From assembly GCF_014697105.1 (NCBI RefSeq), contig NZ_JACJRF010000002.1, positions 1-64,000 of the forward strand: DNA of 64,000 bases. Direction: 5' to 3'. Positions 35,717 through 45,808 of this stretch are shown in pieces (within the stretch, counting starts at the first letter, position 1; the number at the start of each line of letters is the position of its first letter). Under the pieces are notes generated by a model. It was given only the letters and a program-made list of their open reading frames with translations. It was not told the DNA's origin and searched no databases. Position numbers and translations under genes: made by a program. The stretch comes from Anabaena subtropica FACHB-260. GTDB taxonomy: Bacteria; Cyanobacteriota; Cyanobacteriia; Cyanobacteriales; Nostocaceae.

Positions 35717-37384
35717 ATGCGACAAAACCACCACTTTATAAAGCAATTGCCACCAGCCCAGAGCCAAAGCACAGAAGGAAAAAATCAGATAGCAATGAAA
35801 AATCCGTTCTGGCGTTTTTCGTACACAGTACTGATGACATTCTGTTTATTGGGATTGACAGGTGCATCAGCCACTGAAGATAAAATTAAGGATTTAGAAC
35901 TGAAAATTGGGATTGTGCAGCGATTTGGGGAACAGCCCACAGCCAAGCTGCAATTAGAACCAACAATAGGCGATCGCTTAAAACTCAAGTTTGCCGAAGG
36001 TGATAGAGAGCAAATTCTCGTCACGGAAAAACCTGTCAAACTGGAAACAGTGATGCAAGCGTTGCCCAAACCAGCAATTGAAGAGGTTGTGGTTTTAGGT
36101 ACATATCGCACTTACGAAACAGCAGAAGACAGTGCCGAAAATTGGCGCAAGCAGGGGATTCAGGTAGAAATAGCCCAGCCAGAACGTTGGCAAGTTTGGG
36201 CGAAACGGGACGTATATAATACTCCCTTACTACGACGCTTGTTATTCCAGAGCGTCAAAGCCACTGGTAATGATTTAGCCTACATTGACACAAGGATTTT
36301 GCCCAAAGTACCGCGAGTGAGTTGGGTTGTGAATGGTAAGAGCTACACCCCAAATCATGTAGAAATCAGCACAGTTAAAAACTTAATTCGGTTGAAAAAA
36401 GGCGAAAAACTCAATACTTCTCGGCTTTACGCCGGGCGGATTAAGTTTCAACCCAACGCCTATGGTACATACACATTTGTAAATAAAGTATCATTAGAAA
36501 CTTATTTACGTGGTGTTGTGCCGCATGAAATTGGCACCAATGCACCCACATCTGCTGTAGAAGCACAAGCAATTCTGGCTCGGACTTATGCTCTGAGGAA
36601 CTTACGTAGATTTGCTATAGATAACTATCAATTGTGTGCTGATACTCACTGCCAAGTTTATTATGGGCTGGGTGGTACAGATGCAAGAATAGACAAAGCG
36701 ATCGCCGCAACCAAAGGGATGGTACTCACCTACAATAATGAACTAATAGATGCACTTTATTCTTCTACTACTGGTGGAATTACTGCCTCTTTTAGTGATG
36801 TTTGGAATGGGGCAGATCGTCCTTATTTACGTCCAGTAGTGGATGCACCTACTAATATTTGGGACTTTTCCAAGCAAAACTTGAAAGACGAAAAGAACTT
36901 TCAAAAATTTATTAGCCTGCAACAAGGATTCAATGAGAGTAGCTGGAATATATTTCGATGGTATAAAGAAACACCATTAAATGACATCATTAAAGACTTG
37001 CAAAAGTTTTTACGGGCGAAAAATAGTCCTTATGCCAAATTTAAAACCATTGAAGCAATGGCTATAACCGAGCGCAGTCAGAGCGGACGTATTCTGGAAC
37101 TAGCAGTAAGAACAGATATTGGCATTTTTACCTTACACAAAGACGAAGTTCGTAGCGCCTTTGCTGCGCCTCGGAGTACCCTTTTTTACATAGTGCCACT
37201 TAATAAAGGCAAAGAAGATTTGTGGGGATTTGCTTTCATTGGTGGCGGTTTAGGGCATGGAGTCGGATTGAGCCAGACTGGCGCTCAAAATTTAGCCAAG
37301 CTAGGCTGGTCTAGCTCCAAAATCCTCGAATTTTACTATCCTGGCACAAAATTGCAACGCCTGAGCGAGGAAATAAAGTTTTAA
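35717..37384 (+). CDS. SpoIID/LytB domain protein
   Basis: A 555-residue protein with a hydrophobic export segment at ~33-52 (YTVLMTFCLLGLTGASA). The SpoIID core is at ~255-400 (LETYLRGVVPHEIG; AQAILARTYAL; SSTTGGITASF) and there is a GGGLGHGVGLSQTGAQ motif near the end. SpoIID homologues cut or sense denuded glycan strands of peptidoglycan. The catalytic-type Glu of PHEIG is present. GGAG five bases before the ATG supports this start, though 26 residues then precede the signal; an internal Met at 35795 is the alternative. Confidence 0.8.
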   Translation: MRQNHHFIKQLPPAQSQSTEGKNQIAMKNPFWRFSYTVLMTFCLLGLTGASATEDKIKDLELKIGIVQRFGEQPTAKLQLEPTIGDRLKLKFAEGDREQILVTEKPVKLETVMQALPKPAIEEVVVLGTYRTYETAEDSAENWRKQGIQVEIAQPERWQVWAKRDVYNTPLLRRLLFQSVKATGNDLAYIDTRILPKVPRVSWVVNGKSYTPNHVEISTVKNLIRLKKGEKLNTSRLYAGRIKFQPNAYGTYTFVNKVSLETYLRGVVPHEIGTNAPTSAVEAQAILARTYALRNLRRFAIDNYQLCADTHCQVYYGLGGTDARIDKAIAATKGMVLTYNNELIDALYSSTTGGITASFSDVWNGADRPYLRPVVDAPTNIWDFSKQNLKDEKNFQKFISLQQGFNESSWNIFRWYKETPLNDIIKDLQKFLRAKNSPYAKFKTIEAMAITERSQSGRILELAVRTDIGIFTLHKDEVRSAFAAPRSTLFYIVPLNKGKEDLWGFAFIGGGLGHGVGLSQTGAQNLAKLGWSSSKILEFYYPGTKLQRLSEEIKF

Positions 37385-37470
37385 TCGAGGTTTCCTTGTT
37401 TTAGTGAAGTAAATCTCGTTGAGGCAAAAGGCTTGTGTTGAGAAGTTGGATGTATCTAAAAATGGATGTT

Positions 37471-37518
37471 TCTCTGTGCTTCTGCGCCTCCGTGGTAAAA
37501 ATTATTTAAACACAGAGA
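37471..37518. repeat. Inverted repeat TCTCTGTG/CACAGAGA in convergent spacer
   Basis: Arms at 37471-37478 and 37511-37518 lie between the convergent SpoIID and ferredoxin genes. The sequence resembles the CTCTGTGCTTCTGCGCCTCCGTGG repeat common in Nostoc spacers. A terminator role is possible but the arms are short. Confidence 0.35.
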
Positions 37519-37586
37519 CACAGAGGAAGAAAAACTAAGAGGCTAGGAACTAGTCTCTAGCCTCTATTTTTCAGCTAGGTTGACTC

Positions 37587-37922
<336 letters not shown>

Positions 37923-38279
37923 TTATCTTAAAGCAGAGCTTGGCGGCTATTCTTCGGGGATTAGCCACAGATTCAAATTAAGTTCAATTCTGATACTACG
38001 AGAAAAAGTCAAGTATGTAACTCGAAATCCATCACGATTAGTAATGAAATTTAGTTACCAGATAACAATAAGTTTTTTTTATGCTTTAGGGACGCTAAAA
38101 TCACGGTTATTAGAAAAACTTATGATTTGCATCGAAAAGACCAAATTAGGGAAAAAGAGTCCAGTAATTAAGATAGCTTTTGGTTAGGCTTGTGCCGACC
38201 AGGACAAGCTACCCCTAAAGGAGATGGAATCAATGAAGGGAACACCAAAAAATAAATTATTCCCAAGTGACAGTTATTA

Positions 38280-38537
38280 GGGTGCGTCAACAAGAGGCAG
38301 GGGGCAGGGGTAAGGGAGCAGGGGGAAACCCCATCCATGTAGCTTGCTTCCCCGTAGGGGTATGGAGGGGATTGAAATAAGGACGTAGTATTTCTTGCAC
38401 TACGTGCCTTGAAATACATTGAAATTTGTTCTCCATCCATAAATGGAGGGGCTTGAGACCCAATGGCAGGGGGAATTCCAGAATCTTTCTCCCAGCAAGA
38501 ACTGCTCCCCGCGCCCCTGCCTCTTGTTGACGCACCC
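38280..38537. repeat. 258-bp element with perfect 24-bp terminal inverted repeats
   Basis: Arms at 38280-38303 and 38514-38537 are perfectly complementary (outer end GGGTGCGTCA). The interior is G-rich with GGGGCAGGGG-type runs and has no credible gene; long open frames across it follow repeat composition. The right flank (TTGGATATTTTTTTATCTGG) nearly repeats the flank of the element at 16044-16108. Together these look like a non-autonomous mobile element family (MITE) of this genome. Confidence 0.65.
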
Positions 38538-38666
38538 AACCTACTTGGATATTTTTTTATCTGGAAGTCCCGAACGAAAAGTGAGTGAACAGTGAGCATC
38601 AATGATAATTGATCACTATGATTGGTAGCAGTTTAGGAGAGTAATATATATGAATTGGAGGCAGCT

Positions 38667-39656
38667 TTGGCAAATGCAAAAATAGGTGTGGGTATAGTTG
38701 GTACTGGTTATGCGGCAAAACTACGAGCAGAAGCTTTTTTAGAGGATGAGCGATCGCACTTAGTCGCTATAGCTGGAAGTACACTAGAGAGAACCCAGGC
38801 TTTTGCTCAAGATTACCAGACCGAGGCGTTAACTGGCTGGGAACAGTTAGTAGAACGGGAAGACATAGATTTAGTAGTGATCTGTACAATCAATCGTGAT
38901 CATGGTGCGATCGCCCGTGCTGCTCTGACTGCTGGTAAACACGTTATTGTAGAATATCCCTTATCTGTAGATTTGAGCGAAGCAGAAGAACTAATTGCCT
39001 TAGCTAAAACACAACATAAATTACTTCATGTCGAACATATCGAACTTTTAGGTGGCTTACATCAAGCCTTGAAGCAAAATTTAGAAAAAGTAGGTCATCT
39101 TTTCTACGTGCGCTACAGCACCATCAATCCTCAAAATCCTGCACCCCGTAAGTGGACTTACAATCATCAAATGTTTGGCTTTCCCTTAATCGGCGCACTT
39201 TCCCGCCTCCATCGTCTGACAGATTTGTTTGGCAAAGTCTTCACTGTTAATTGCCATCAACGCTATTGGGAAATAGAACCAGAATATTACCAAGCCTGTT
39301 TTTGCATGACTCAACTGTGCTTTACTAGTGGATTATTAGCCCAAGTAATCTATGGCAAAGGTGAAACTTTGTGGCAACCAGAACGAAAGTTTGAAGTTCA
39401 TGGTGACAACGGTGGTTTAATTTTTGATGGGGATAAAGGGTTTTTCATCCAACCAGGAGAAAGCACACCGATAGAAGTGGGTACTCGTCGGGGTTTATTT
39501 GCCAAAGATACAAGTATGGTGTTAAACCATCTTTTTGATGGCGATCCTTTGTATGTCACCCCTGAGGAAAGCTTGTATACTCTGAAAGTTGCTGATGCTG
39601 CTCAAAGAGCTGCACAGACAGGGATAACTATATTTTTGCCAGATACGCTAGATTAA
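38667..39656 (+). CDS. bvdR: Biliverdin reductase (Gfo/Idh/MocA family)
   Basis: A 330-residue NAD(P)-dependent oxidoreductase with VGIVGTGYAAK at the start and HVIVEYPLSVDLSEAEELI. The stretches KLLHVEHIELLGGLHQA and QNPAPRKWTYNHQMFGFPL closely follow what I recall of Synechocystis BvdR. It reduces biliverdin IX-alpha to bilirubin, which affects phycobilisome chromophore supply. The start is read as TTG at 38667 because GGAGG (38657-38661) lies five bases upstream; an in-frame TTG at 38655 overlaps that site. The methionine aminopeptidase gene follows by five bases. Confidence 0.85.
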   Translation: MANAKIGVGIVGTGYAAKLRAEAFLEDERSHLVAIAGSTLERTQAFAQDYQTEALTGWEQLVEREDIDLVVICTINRDHGAIARAALTAGKHVIVEYPLSVDLSEAEELIALAKTQHKLLHVEHIELLGGLHQALKQNLEKVGHLFYVRYSTINPQNPAPRKWTYNHQMFGFPLIGALSRLHRLTDLFGKVFTVNCHQRYWEIEPEYYQACFCMTQLCFTSGLLAQVIYGKGETLWQPERKFEVHGDNGGLIFDGDKGFFIQPGESTPIEVGTRRGLFAKDTSMVLNHLFDGDPLYVTPEESLYTLKVADAAQRAAQTGITIFLPDTLD

Positions 39657-39661
39657 ATTTC

Positions 39662-40432
39662 ATGAAAACAGACTTAATTGTTATCTTATCCCAACGAGAA
39701 ATAGAAAAAATGCGGCAGGCGGGACGCTTGGCTGCTAAACTTCTGCAACATCTTGAGCCAATGGTGAAGCCAGGGGTGACTACATTGGAACTCAATGATG
39801 AAGCTGAACGTTGGACACAAGCACATGGAGCCAAAAGCGCGCCTCTAAACTATAAAGGCTTTCCTAAATCGATTTGTACCAGTGTGAATGAAGTCATCTG
39901 TCATGGTATCCCTAATGCCAAGCAGATTCTGAGGGATGGTGACATCATTAACATCGATGTCACACCAATTGTTGAAGGCTACCACGGTGACACATCCAAG
40001 ACTTTTATTGTGGGCAATGCTGCTCCCAAGGTGAAGAAGCTGGTGGAAGTAACCCAAGAGTGCCTGAATTTAGGCATTGCGGAGGTGAAGCCAGGGGCGA
40101 AGATCGGTGATATTGGGGCAGCAATTCAAGAGTATGCTGAGGCTCAGGGCTTCTCTGTAGTACGTGATTTTGTGGGACATGGTATTAGTAATATTTTCCA
40201 TACTGCACCAGATGTTCCCCACTACGGTACAAGGGGGAAAGGTAAGCGCCTGCGGCCAGGAATGGTATTTACCATTGAGCCGATGATTAATGAAGGGACT
40301 TATGAAGTCGAGATGCTGGCTGATGGGTGGACTGCTGTCACACGCGATCGCAAGTTATCAGCCCAGTTTGAACATACCATAGTAGTTACAGATGATGGTG
40401 TAGAAGTCCTTACCCTACCAGAACTTGAGTAA
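39662..40432 (+). CDS. map: Methionine aminopeptidase, type I
   Basis: This 256-residue enzyme has the metal ligands of the pita-bread fold: Asp in INIDVTPIVEGYHGD (two Asp), His in GHGISNIFH, Glu in FTIEPMINEG and Glu in AQFEHTIVV. It removes the initiator Met from nascent proteins. It starts five bases after bvdR, so the two genes are probably co-transcribed. Cyanobacteria carry several map paralogues; this one lacks an N-terminal extension. Confidence 0.92.
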   Translation: MKTDLIVILSQREIEKMRQAGRLAAKLLQHLEPMVKPGVTTLELNDEAERWTQAHGAKSAPLNYKGFPKSICTSVNEVICHGIPNAKQILRDGDIINIDVTPIVEGYHGDTSKTFIVGNAAPKVKKLVEVTQECLNLGIAEVKPGAKIGDIGAAIQEYAEAQGFSVVRDFVGHGISNIFHTAPDVPHYGTRGKGKRLRPGMVFTIEPMINEGTYEVEMLADGWTAVTRDRKLSAQFEHTIVVTDDGVEVLTLPELE

Positions 40433-40439
40433 ATAACCT

Positions 40440-40493
40440 ATGACGCAAACTTTAGCGGCGGAAAACCTTACTCTGGAGCAATTAATCCCCTGA
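40440..40493 (+). other. Very short frame after map
   Basis: ATG at 40440 gives 17 residues (MTQTLAAENLTLEQLIP) with a natural-looking composition that resembles the beginning of a truncated gene. There is no coding continuation. It is recorded as a possible relic only. Confidence 0.15.
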
Positions 40494-40518
40494 ATAGCTC
40501 TTGAGTCAGACTACTGTA

Positions 40519-41871
40519 CTATTTCCCCAATTTATTAGCTATACCTTCACAACCACCGGGAATTGTCGCTCTAGTTTTTTCCCCTCCCCAAGCGCAGCAG
40601 TAACAACGGTTAGCCTCCGACATTCGTTGGACATCGCTAAAATCGGCATTTTCGATCACCGCACCCGTATGTTCGCCTGTTCTGTAGTTTGGTGGTTCCG
40701 TGCGACTGCGGGGTGAGGCTTGTTCCCATGAGCCGTAAAATAGACGAACTCCGTTGAAGTCAGCACCACGGAGGTTAGCATAATACAGGATAGTGCGGGA
40801 AAAGTTGGCTTTGACTAAATCACAGCCGCTTAGATTAGCGCGGACGAGATTGGCTTCACTTAGATCAGTCCATCGTAAATCTGTGTTGGAAAGGTCAGAT
40901 CCGGCTAACATCACGCCTAAATCGATGACGCGCACACCTTCTAAGCGGTCTTCAGCATAACCACCAATACCATCGAGAATGGCTCTACCCAAACGGCGAT
41001 CGCGTTTTAAGGGTGTGAGTAACTTAGAACGGGAAAGAAAACGGAGGATTTTGGCTTTACCAGTACCATCAACACTACTAAAAATTGCGGCTGTACGTCC
41101 TTCAGCGATCGCTCTTTCTTGCGGCCAGTCTTCTAGTAGTCCCTCTTCGTCTAGTACCAAGTCAGAAACACCTTGGAAGTAGGAATCGATGGTTTGTTGT
41201 TGGGTAATAATATTTTGCTGGACTGTTAGCAGGTTTTGTTGAATTGTCAAGTCTTTGGAAATAACATATTGTCGCCACGCTACATAAACTGCAATGATCG
41301 CGATCGCAATTTGTCCCAAAGCGCCAAACCATTCCGCCAGAGTACCAGAAGCTTCCCAGTTAACTTTTCGTCCCCATAGTAGCAGGCGATCGCCCACACC
41401 ACTAAACCTCAAAAAACCAATAAAAGCAACGATTAACCCCAATAAGGCAACAAACAAGGTTTTATCTTGGGATGAAAACCACTCACTCACTACATATAAC
41501 AGCCAAGGCGACAGTATCGCCAAAGACAACACCAACGTCACCAGCGTACCCGCAATGCCAATTATCCAGTTATTGAGGAGTAAGCCGATGAGCGTGACAG
41601 CTATTCCTATCACGATGATTAATAATGCTCTTGGTTTAACTATAACTGGAGGCTGAGGACGTAGTGAAAAATTAGAGCGAGCTTGTTGCAGCACGGCTGT
41701 GTTTTGCGGTGACTGCAAGGACGAAATAGCAGCTAAGGCCTGTTGTGCTGCTAGTGTTTCTGGAGTTAAGTGATTTTCACCTGTACCACCGTCAAAGTCA
41801 TTTGGTTCTGATTCATGTTCAGGTGTAGATTCTGGGGTTGTGGGAGTTGGAGAATTGGATTCAATCGTCAT
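40519..41871 (-). CDS. Membrane protein with C-terminal pentapeptide repeats
   Basis: The 450 residues are an acidic, Thr/Pro/Glu-rich N-terminus (~1-70), three or four membrane helices (~82-160 and ~185-205), a Gln-rich linker and a soluble domain. Eight or so pentapeptide repeats follow at ~335-385 (pattern A/D-N/D-L-x-x, e.g. DLSNTDLRWTDLSEANL). The tail is Cys-rich (RCYCCAWGG). The role is unknown; pentapeptide helices are usually protein-interaction surfaces. A related architecture with an ion-channel-like membrane part occurs in cyanobacteria. It is convergent with map and divergent from the RmlD-like gene. Confidence 0.7.
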   Translation of the reverse strand: MTIESNSPTPTTPESTPEHESEPNDFDGGTGENHLTPETLAAQQALAAISSLQSPQNTAVLQQARSNFSLRPQPPVIVKPRALLIIVIGIAVTLIGLLLNNWIIGIAGTLVTLVLSLAILSPWLLYVVSEWFSSQDKTLFVALLGLIVAFIGFLRFSGVGDRLLLWGRKVNWEASGTLAEWFGALGQIAIAIIAVYVAWRQYVISKDLTIQQNLLTVQQNIITQQQTIDSYFQGVSDLVLDEEGLLEDWPQERAIAEGRTAAIFSSVDGTGKAKILRFLSRSKLLTPLKRDRRLGRAILDGIGGYAEDRLEGVRVIDLGVMLAGSDLSNTDLRWTDLSEANLVRANLSGCDLVKANFSRTILYYANLRGADFNGVRLFYGSWEQASPRSRTEPPNYRTGEHTGAVIENADFSDVQRMSEANRCYCCAWGGEKTRATIPGGCEGIANKLGK

Positions 41872-41968
41872 GTTTTCTATTTTGCCCCAGAGGAGTTGAT
41901 TTCACAAAGAGGGATGAGGGCGGTATAATCTCTGCGTTCCCTTTCTCGATATGCTGGCTGATTGCGAC

Positions 41969-42835
41969 ATGAAAAAACTTTTAATCACTGGTGCTAGTGG
42001 TTTTTTAGGATGGCATCTTTGCCAACAAGCTCAAACAGAATGGGAAGTTTATGGGACATATTATTCCCATCCTTTAGATATTGCGGGTATCAAATTAGTC
42101 AAAGTTAATTTAACAGATTTTACAGAACTCAAACAGATATTTAGAGAAATTCAGCCAGACGCAGTAATTCATACGGCTGCACAATCACAACCTAACTTTT
42201 GTCAAATCCATCCCCAGGAGTCATTTGTAATGAATGTCACTGCATCCTGTAATCTAGCAGGACTTTGTGCAGACGATGTTATTCCTTATGTTTTTACATC
42301 TAGTGAATTAGTATTTAATGGCTTAAATTCACCTTATAAAGAAACTGATTCTGTAAGTCCTATTAATATTTATGGTGAACAAAAAGTCTTGGCTGAAACA
42401 GGTATATTAGAATGCTATCCCCAAGCATTAATTTGTCGGATGCCATTGATGTTTGGCAATGCTACACCCACAGCGAAAAGCTTTATTCAACCATTTATTC
42501 AGACCTTACAAGCTGGTAGAGAACTAACATTATTTATAGATGAATTTCGTACTCCTGCCAGTGGGACAACGGCAGCCAAAGGGCTATTATTAGCATTAGA
42601 AAAAGCCAACGGGATTCTTCACTTGGGAGGTAAAGAACGGATTTCTCGTTATGATTTTGGGCATATATTAGCTGAAGTTTTGCAACTACCAATTACAGGA
42701 ATTAAAGCCTGTCGTCAACAAGATGTACAAATGGCAGCACCAAGACCAGCAGATGTTTCTTTAGATAGTTCTCAGGCTTTTACATTAGGTTATCAACCTT
42801 TATCTGTCAAAGAAGAATTGGCGAGATTGGTTTGA
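41969..42835 (+). CDS. RmlD-like SDR (NAD-dependent sugar-nucleotide epimerase/reductase family)
   Basis: A 288-residue extended SDR with GASGFLGWHL at the N-terminus, the catalytic Thr/Ser in FTSSELVFNG and YGEQK as the Tyr/Lys pair. It resembles dTDP-4-dehydrorhamnose reductase (RmlD), but no other rhamnose genes are adjacent, so the substrate is open. I chose the ATG at 41969 (MKKLLITGASG). The frame extends to 41951, but the extra six residues are not typical. Confidence 0.75.
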   Translation: MKKLLITGASGFLGWHLCQQAQTEWEVYGTYYSHPLDIAGIKLVKVNLTDFTELKQIFREIQPDAVIHTAAQSQPNFCQIHPQESFVMNVTASCNLAGLCADDVIPYVFTSSELVFNGLNSPYKETDSVSPINIYGEQKVLAETGILECYPQALICRMPLMFGNATPTAKSFIQPFIQTLQAGRELTLFIDEFRTPASGTTAAKGLLLALEKANGILHLGGKERISRYDFGHILAEVLQLPITGIKACRQQDVQMAAPRPADVSLDSSQAFTLGYQPLSVKEELARLV

Positions 42836-43118
42836 TTAAATGCAAAACAACTGACACTCGCAGTGCAATAAAATATACCGTTCCTAGTTAAGCTAGAGAA
42901 AAACTAAGCAAATTCAACATAATTGCCAAAAAAATATCTTTGGCTAACAAAATAGCCTACTATTGCTTTAATAAAGCATTTAACATATCATCTAGCTATC
43001 TTTACGTCTTGTATCTAAAGGTAGAAAATAAAGGTTAACTTAAAGTTAGGCAACCTGATAAAGGTTTGATCTGCTCAAGAGTAACCTGCCAATCTATCTA
43101 CAGTGCAACTGAGGTCAA

Positions 43119-44141
43119 ATGACGCAATCTTGCAATCGAGTCAACGTTTGGGAAGAACGTCGTAATGAAGCTAATACCTACTACAAGCAGGGAAAGTTTC
43201 CAGAATATCTCGATTTGGTAACGGAAAATTTACAATTAGCCAGAGCAATTCCCGACCGAGCTAGAGAAGGTCGGACATTGAACGATATTGGTTTAGCCTA
43301 TCTTGGATGCTGGCAACCGCAAAAAGCATTAGAGTGTTTCCATCAGGCGTTGGCTGTGGCTGTAGAAATTGGCAACATACAAGCAGAAGCCACAGCTTTA
43401 AGCAATCTGGGTTCTACTTATAATCGTCTGGGCAAACTTGCCCAAGCGTTGGAAAATTTTGAGGGAGCAGCGCAAATCTTTAGGGAATTGCAAGATATTC
43501 CAGGTGAAGTGTCTACTCTCAATGATATGGCGCTAATTTATATTAAATTGGGTGAACCCAAGCGATCGCTTCTGCTACAAAATCAGATTTTAACCATGCG
43601 GCGTTTGCTAGGAGACTTTTCTGGTGAAGCTACTACACTCAATGGCATTGGATTCGCTTATAGTGTTTTGGGTGAGTTTGAGATAGCGCTGCATTATCTT
43701 CAACAAGCATTACCAATTCAAAAAGCAGTCAAGAATCTTGCTGGCGAAGCCATCACCTTAAACAACATCGCCTCTATCTATCTCGACTTAGGACAAACCA
43801 AACAAGCCCTATTACTCTACCATCAAGTTCTGTTAACACGACAGGCAATCAGCGATCGCCCAGGAGAAGCCACAACTCTCAACAATATTGGCTTTACTTA
43901 CTCCAAATTGGGTAGTCACCGCAAAGCACTGAAATTCTACAAACAAGCTCTTGTCATTCATCAACAACTAGGAGATTCTCTTGGAGAAATTTCGACTTTG
44001 TTAAATATGGGCAACCTTTACGTAACCACAAAACGGAAAAAATTAGCGCTATTGTGCTATCGCAATGCTCAAGAATTAGCAGAGCAAATCGCAGATCAGA
44101 CAATCCTGGAGAAAGTCAAGCAGTTTATGGATGCGCTGTAA
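43119..44141 (+). CDS. Tetratricopeptide-repeat protein
   Basis: The 340-residue protein consists almost entirely of ~40-residue TPR units of the Kinesin-light-chain/Rapsyn type, with the recurring phrase EATTLNNIG and LG(E/Q)xxxALxxxxQAL at residues ~50-330. At least six repeats can be counted. It is a protein-interaction scaffold, and no enzymatic domain is present. GAGG precedes the ATG. A hairpin at 44186-44214 lies after the stop. Confidence 0.8.
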   Translation: MTQSCNRVNVWEERRNEANTYYKQGKFPEYLDLVTENLQLARAIPDRAREGRTLNDIGLAYLGCWQPQKALECFHQALAVAVEIGNIQAEATALSNLGSTYNRLGKLAQALENFEGAAQIFRELQDIPGEVSTLNDMALIYIKLGEPKRSLLLQNQILTMRRLLGDFSGEATTLNGIGFAYSVLGEFEIALHYLQQALPIQKAVKNLAGEAITLNNIASIYLDLGQTKQALLLYHQVLLTRQAISDRPGEATTLNNIGFTYSKLGSHRKALKFYKQALVIHQQLGDSLGEISTLLNMGNLYVTTKRKKLALLCYRNAQELAEQIADQTILEKVKQFMDAL

Positions 44142-44185
44142 ATTCAAGGGTTTAAGACCCCTACTTCTACACGTAGTATCAGTTG

Positions 44186-44214
44186 AGTTGGAGTTTAAAT
44201 CCCCGACTCCAACT
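44186..44214. terminator. Hairpin terminator after TPR gene
   Basis: Arms AGTTGGAGT (44186-44194) and ACTCCAACT (44206-44214) with an 11-base loop are followed by GTTTTGAATTTTG. It lies 45 bases after the TPR stop, between convergent genes. Confidence 0.5.
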
Positions 44215-44293
44215 GTTTTGAATTTTGAATTTTGAATAGTTAATTAGTGGGAGTAAGCGACAGATGTATGCTGCCATTCCTCCCCACTTTCCC

Positions 44294-45646
44294 CTACAGC
44301 AACCCTGCGGACTCATATAAACGCTTCACCATAGCTGTAATTTTTGTTCCATAATCTAAATCAGCTGACCAGCGTCCTGAAAGTTGCTCAATCAGTGAAG
44401 CAACGCCACGGGTGACGAAGCGAAATCTCGGATCTACTACTTCATTTACCAGAGGTTCTAGACTGGCGTAAGCTTTGAGGTGTTGGATATGCGCCCTTAC
44501 ACCAATTCTCGCACTAAGAAAAGAAGCAGTTTCCCTACCACCACCAATAGAACCTAAACCGGCAAAGTTATTTTGTTCTGCTCTAATATCACCACCAAAG
44601 CGTAAAAATCCAGTTTCTACACACATTTGGCAAAAGGCAATATCATAATTTACTCCCTCTATACCGGCTTCTTCTCGATAGAGTTTAGGAATGTCTGGAA
44701 ATTGGCTTAAAGCATTTTCGTTATTATTTCTCAGGAAAATTTGCATCTGTACTTCGGATGTACTACCATTCGACATGATTCTGTTAATTTGACCAGGGCA
44801 AACGATCAAATTAGAACGTAAGTTGACTGTGCGTGTTGCGGCATCCCAACTAACTGATATATTGAAATCTCGCAGTTCCACTGCTTTGACATACACAACG
44901 CGGCGATAGGTAATCCGATTGACATTGGGTGCTTGCGACAAATCTATGCGTAAACGATCGACTAAATCCACTGGAATGTAAGCGTTACCATTGACTAAGA
45001 TTCCTTGCTCTGCGTAATTCTGTCCGTTAATGTTGATGTTGATGGCTGGATAAGTTGGGTCTGCTGGAGTTCCGGGGGTAGGATCAATCACTCGACTCCA
45101 TGAAGCCAAGCCATCAGCAATACCCAAAGCGAAATCTCGGCGACGATTTTGCAGCAAAGCCCGATCCTCTGGACTGCTGAGAAAAGCCACTTGCATCAGC
45201 AAAGAAGCGATCGCAATCTGCCGACAAAATGCTAAACTACCTAACCCACTATTTGTATCTGGCTGTACTCCCCGATTTGGTAGTTGGGGTACACGACGCA
45301 ACAATCCGACTAAAAGCAATTCACTATTGCTCTTACGCTCGTTATTCCCTGCAATATAGAACACACTAGCCCCACGCACACTAGGACTACTCGCCGAATC
45401 AGCATGAATCTCTAAAGCAATATCACCTCGACGACCACGGGAATTGATCCAAGCGATAGTACCAGCAGCACTCAAATCATCAGGAACAGACAAAACCTCA
45501 AAACTCCGCGATCGCAATTCTGTGACAATTAAATCTCGCAACAGAATCATCTCTCTAGCTTCCGTCGTTCCCCCAGCGATTGAGCCTGGATCTGTACCTC
45601 CCGCTTCTCGTCCTCCGTGGGCTGCCGAAATAAAAATACGCCCCAT
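44294..45646 (-). CDS. N-acetylmuramoyl-L-alanine amidase with glucosaminidase-like C-terminus
   Basis: This 450-residue protein has an amidase_3 domain at ~1-185: zinc ligands His in AAHGGREAGG, a Glu near residue 29, and His in LEIHADS. A middle segment (NINGQNYAEQGILVNGNAYI to SWDAATRTVNL) resembles a copper-amine-oxidase-like N-terminal beta domain. The C-terminal ~150 residues look like a glucosaminidase/lysozyme-like domain (AFCQMCVETGFLRFGG; NNFAGLGSIGG). The two ends could attack both the peptide bond and the glycan of peptidoglycan. No clear signal peptide is visible. Confidence 0.75.
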   Translation of the reverse strand: MGRIFISAAHGGREAGGTDPGSIAGGTTEAREMILLRDLIVTELRSRSFEVLSVPDDLSAAGTIAWINSRGRRGDIALEIHADSASSPSVRGASVFYIAGNNERKSNSELLLVGLLRRVPQLPNRGVQPDTNSGLGSLAFCRQIAIASLLMQVAFLSSPEDRALLQNRRRDFALGIADGLASWSRVIDPTPGTPADPTYPAINININGQNYAEQGILVNGNAYIPVDLVDRLRIDLSQAPNVNRITYRRVVYVKAVELRDFNISVSWDAATRTVNLRSNLIVCPGQINRIMSNGSTSEVQMQIFLRNNNENALSQFPDIPKLYREEAGIEGVNYDIAFCQMCVETGFLRFGGDIRAEQNNFAGLGSIGGGRETASFLSARIGVRAHIQHLKAYASLEPLVNEVVDPRFRFVTRGVASLIEQLSGRWSADLDYGTKITAMVKRLYESAGLL

Positions 45647-45729
45647 GTCCCGTATTTCCTCTGATAAGATTAAGCGTAAGCAATTCTACACAATATTATG
45701 GGCTTGGCAACAAGAATATAATAGCCGTA

Positions 45730-45804
45730 ATGAGTAATGAGTGATGAGTAATGAGTAATGAGTAATGACAACTGACAACTGACAACTGACAACTGACAAC
45801 TGAC
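45730..45804. repeat. STRR heptamer array, ten units
   Basis: Five consecutive TGAGTAA heptamers (one variant TGAGTGA) run directly into five TGACAAC heptamers. Such short tandemly repeated repetitive sequences are a hallmark of heterocyst-forming cyanobacteria. The array ends four bases before the dnaG start codon. Confidence 0.9.
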
Positions 45805-45808
45805 CAAA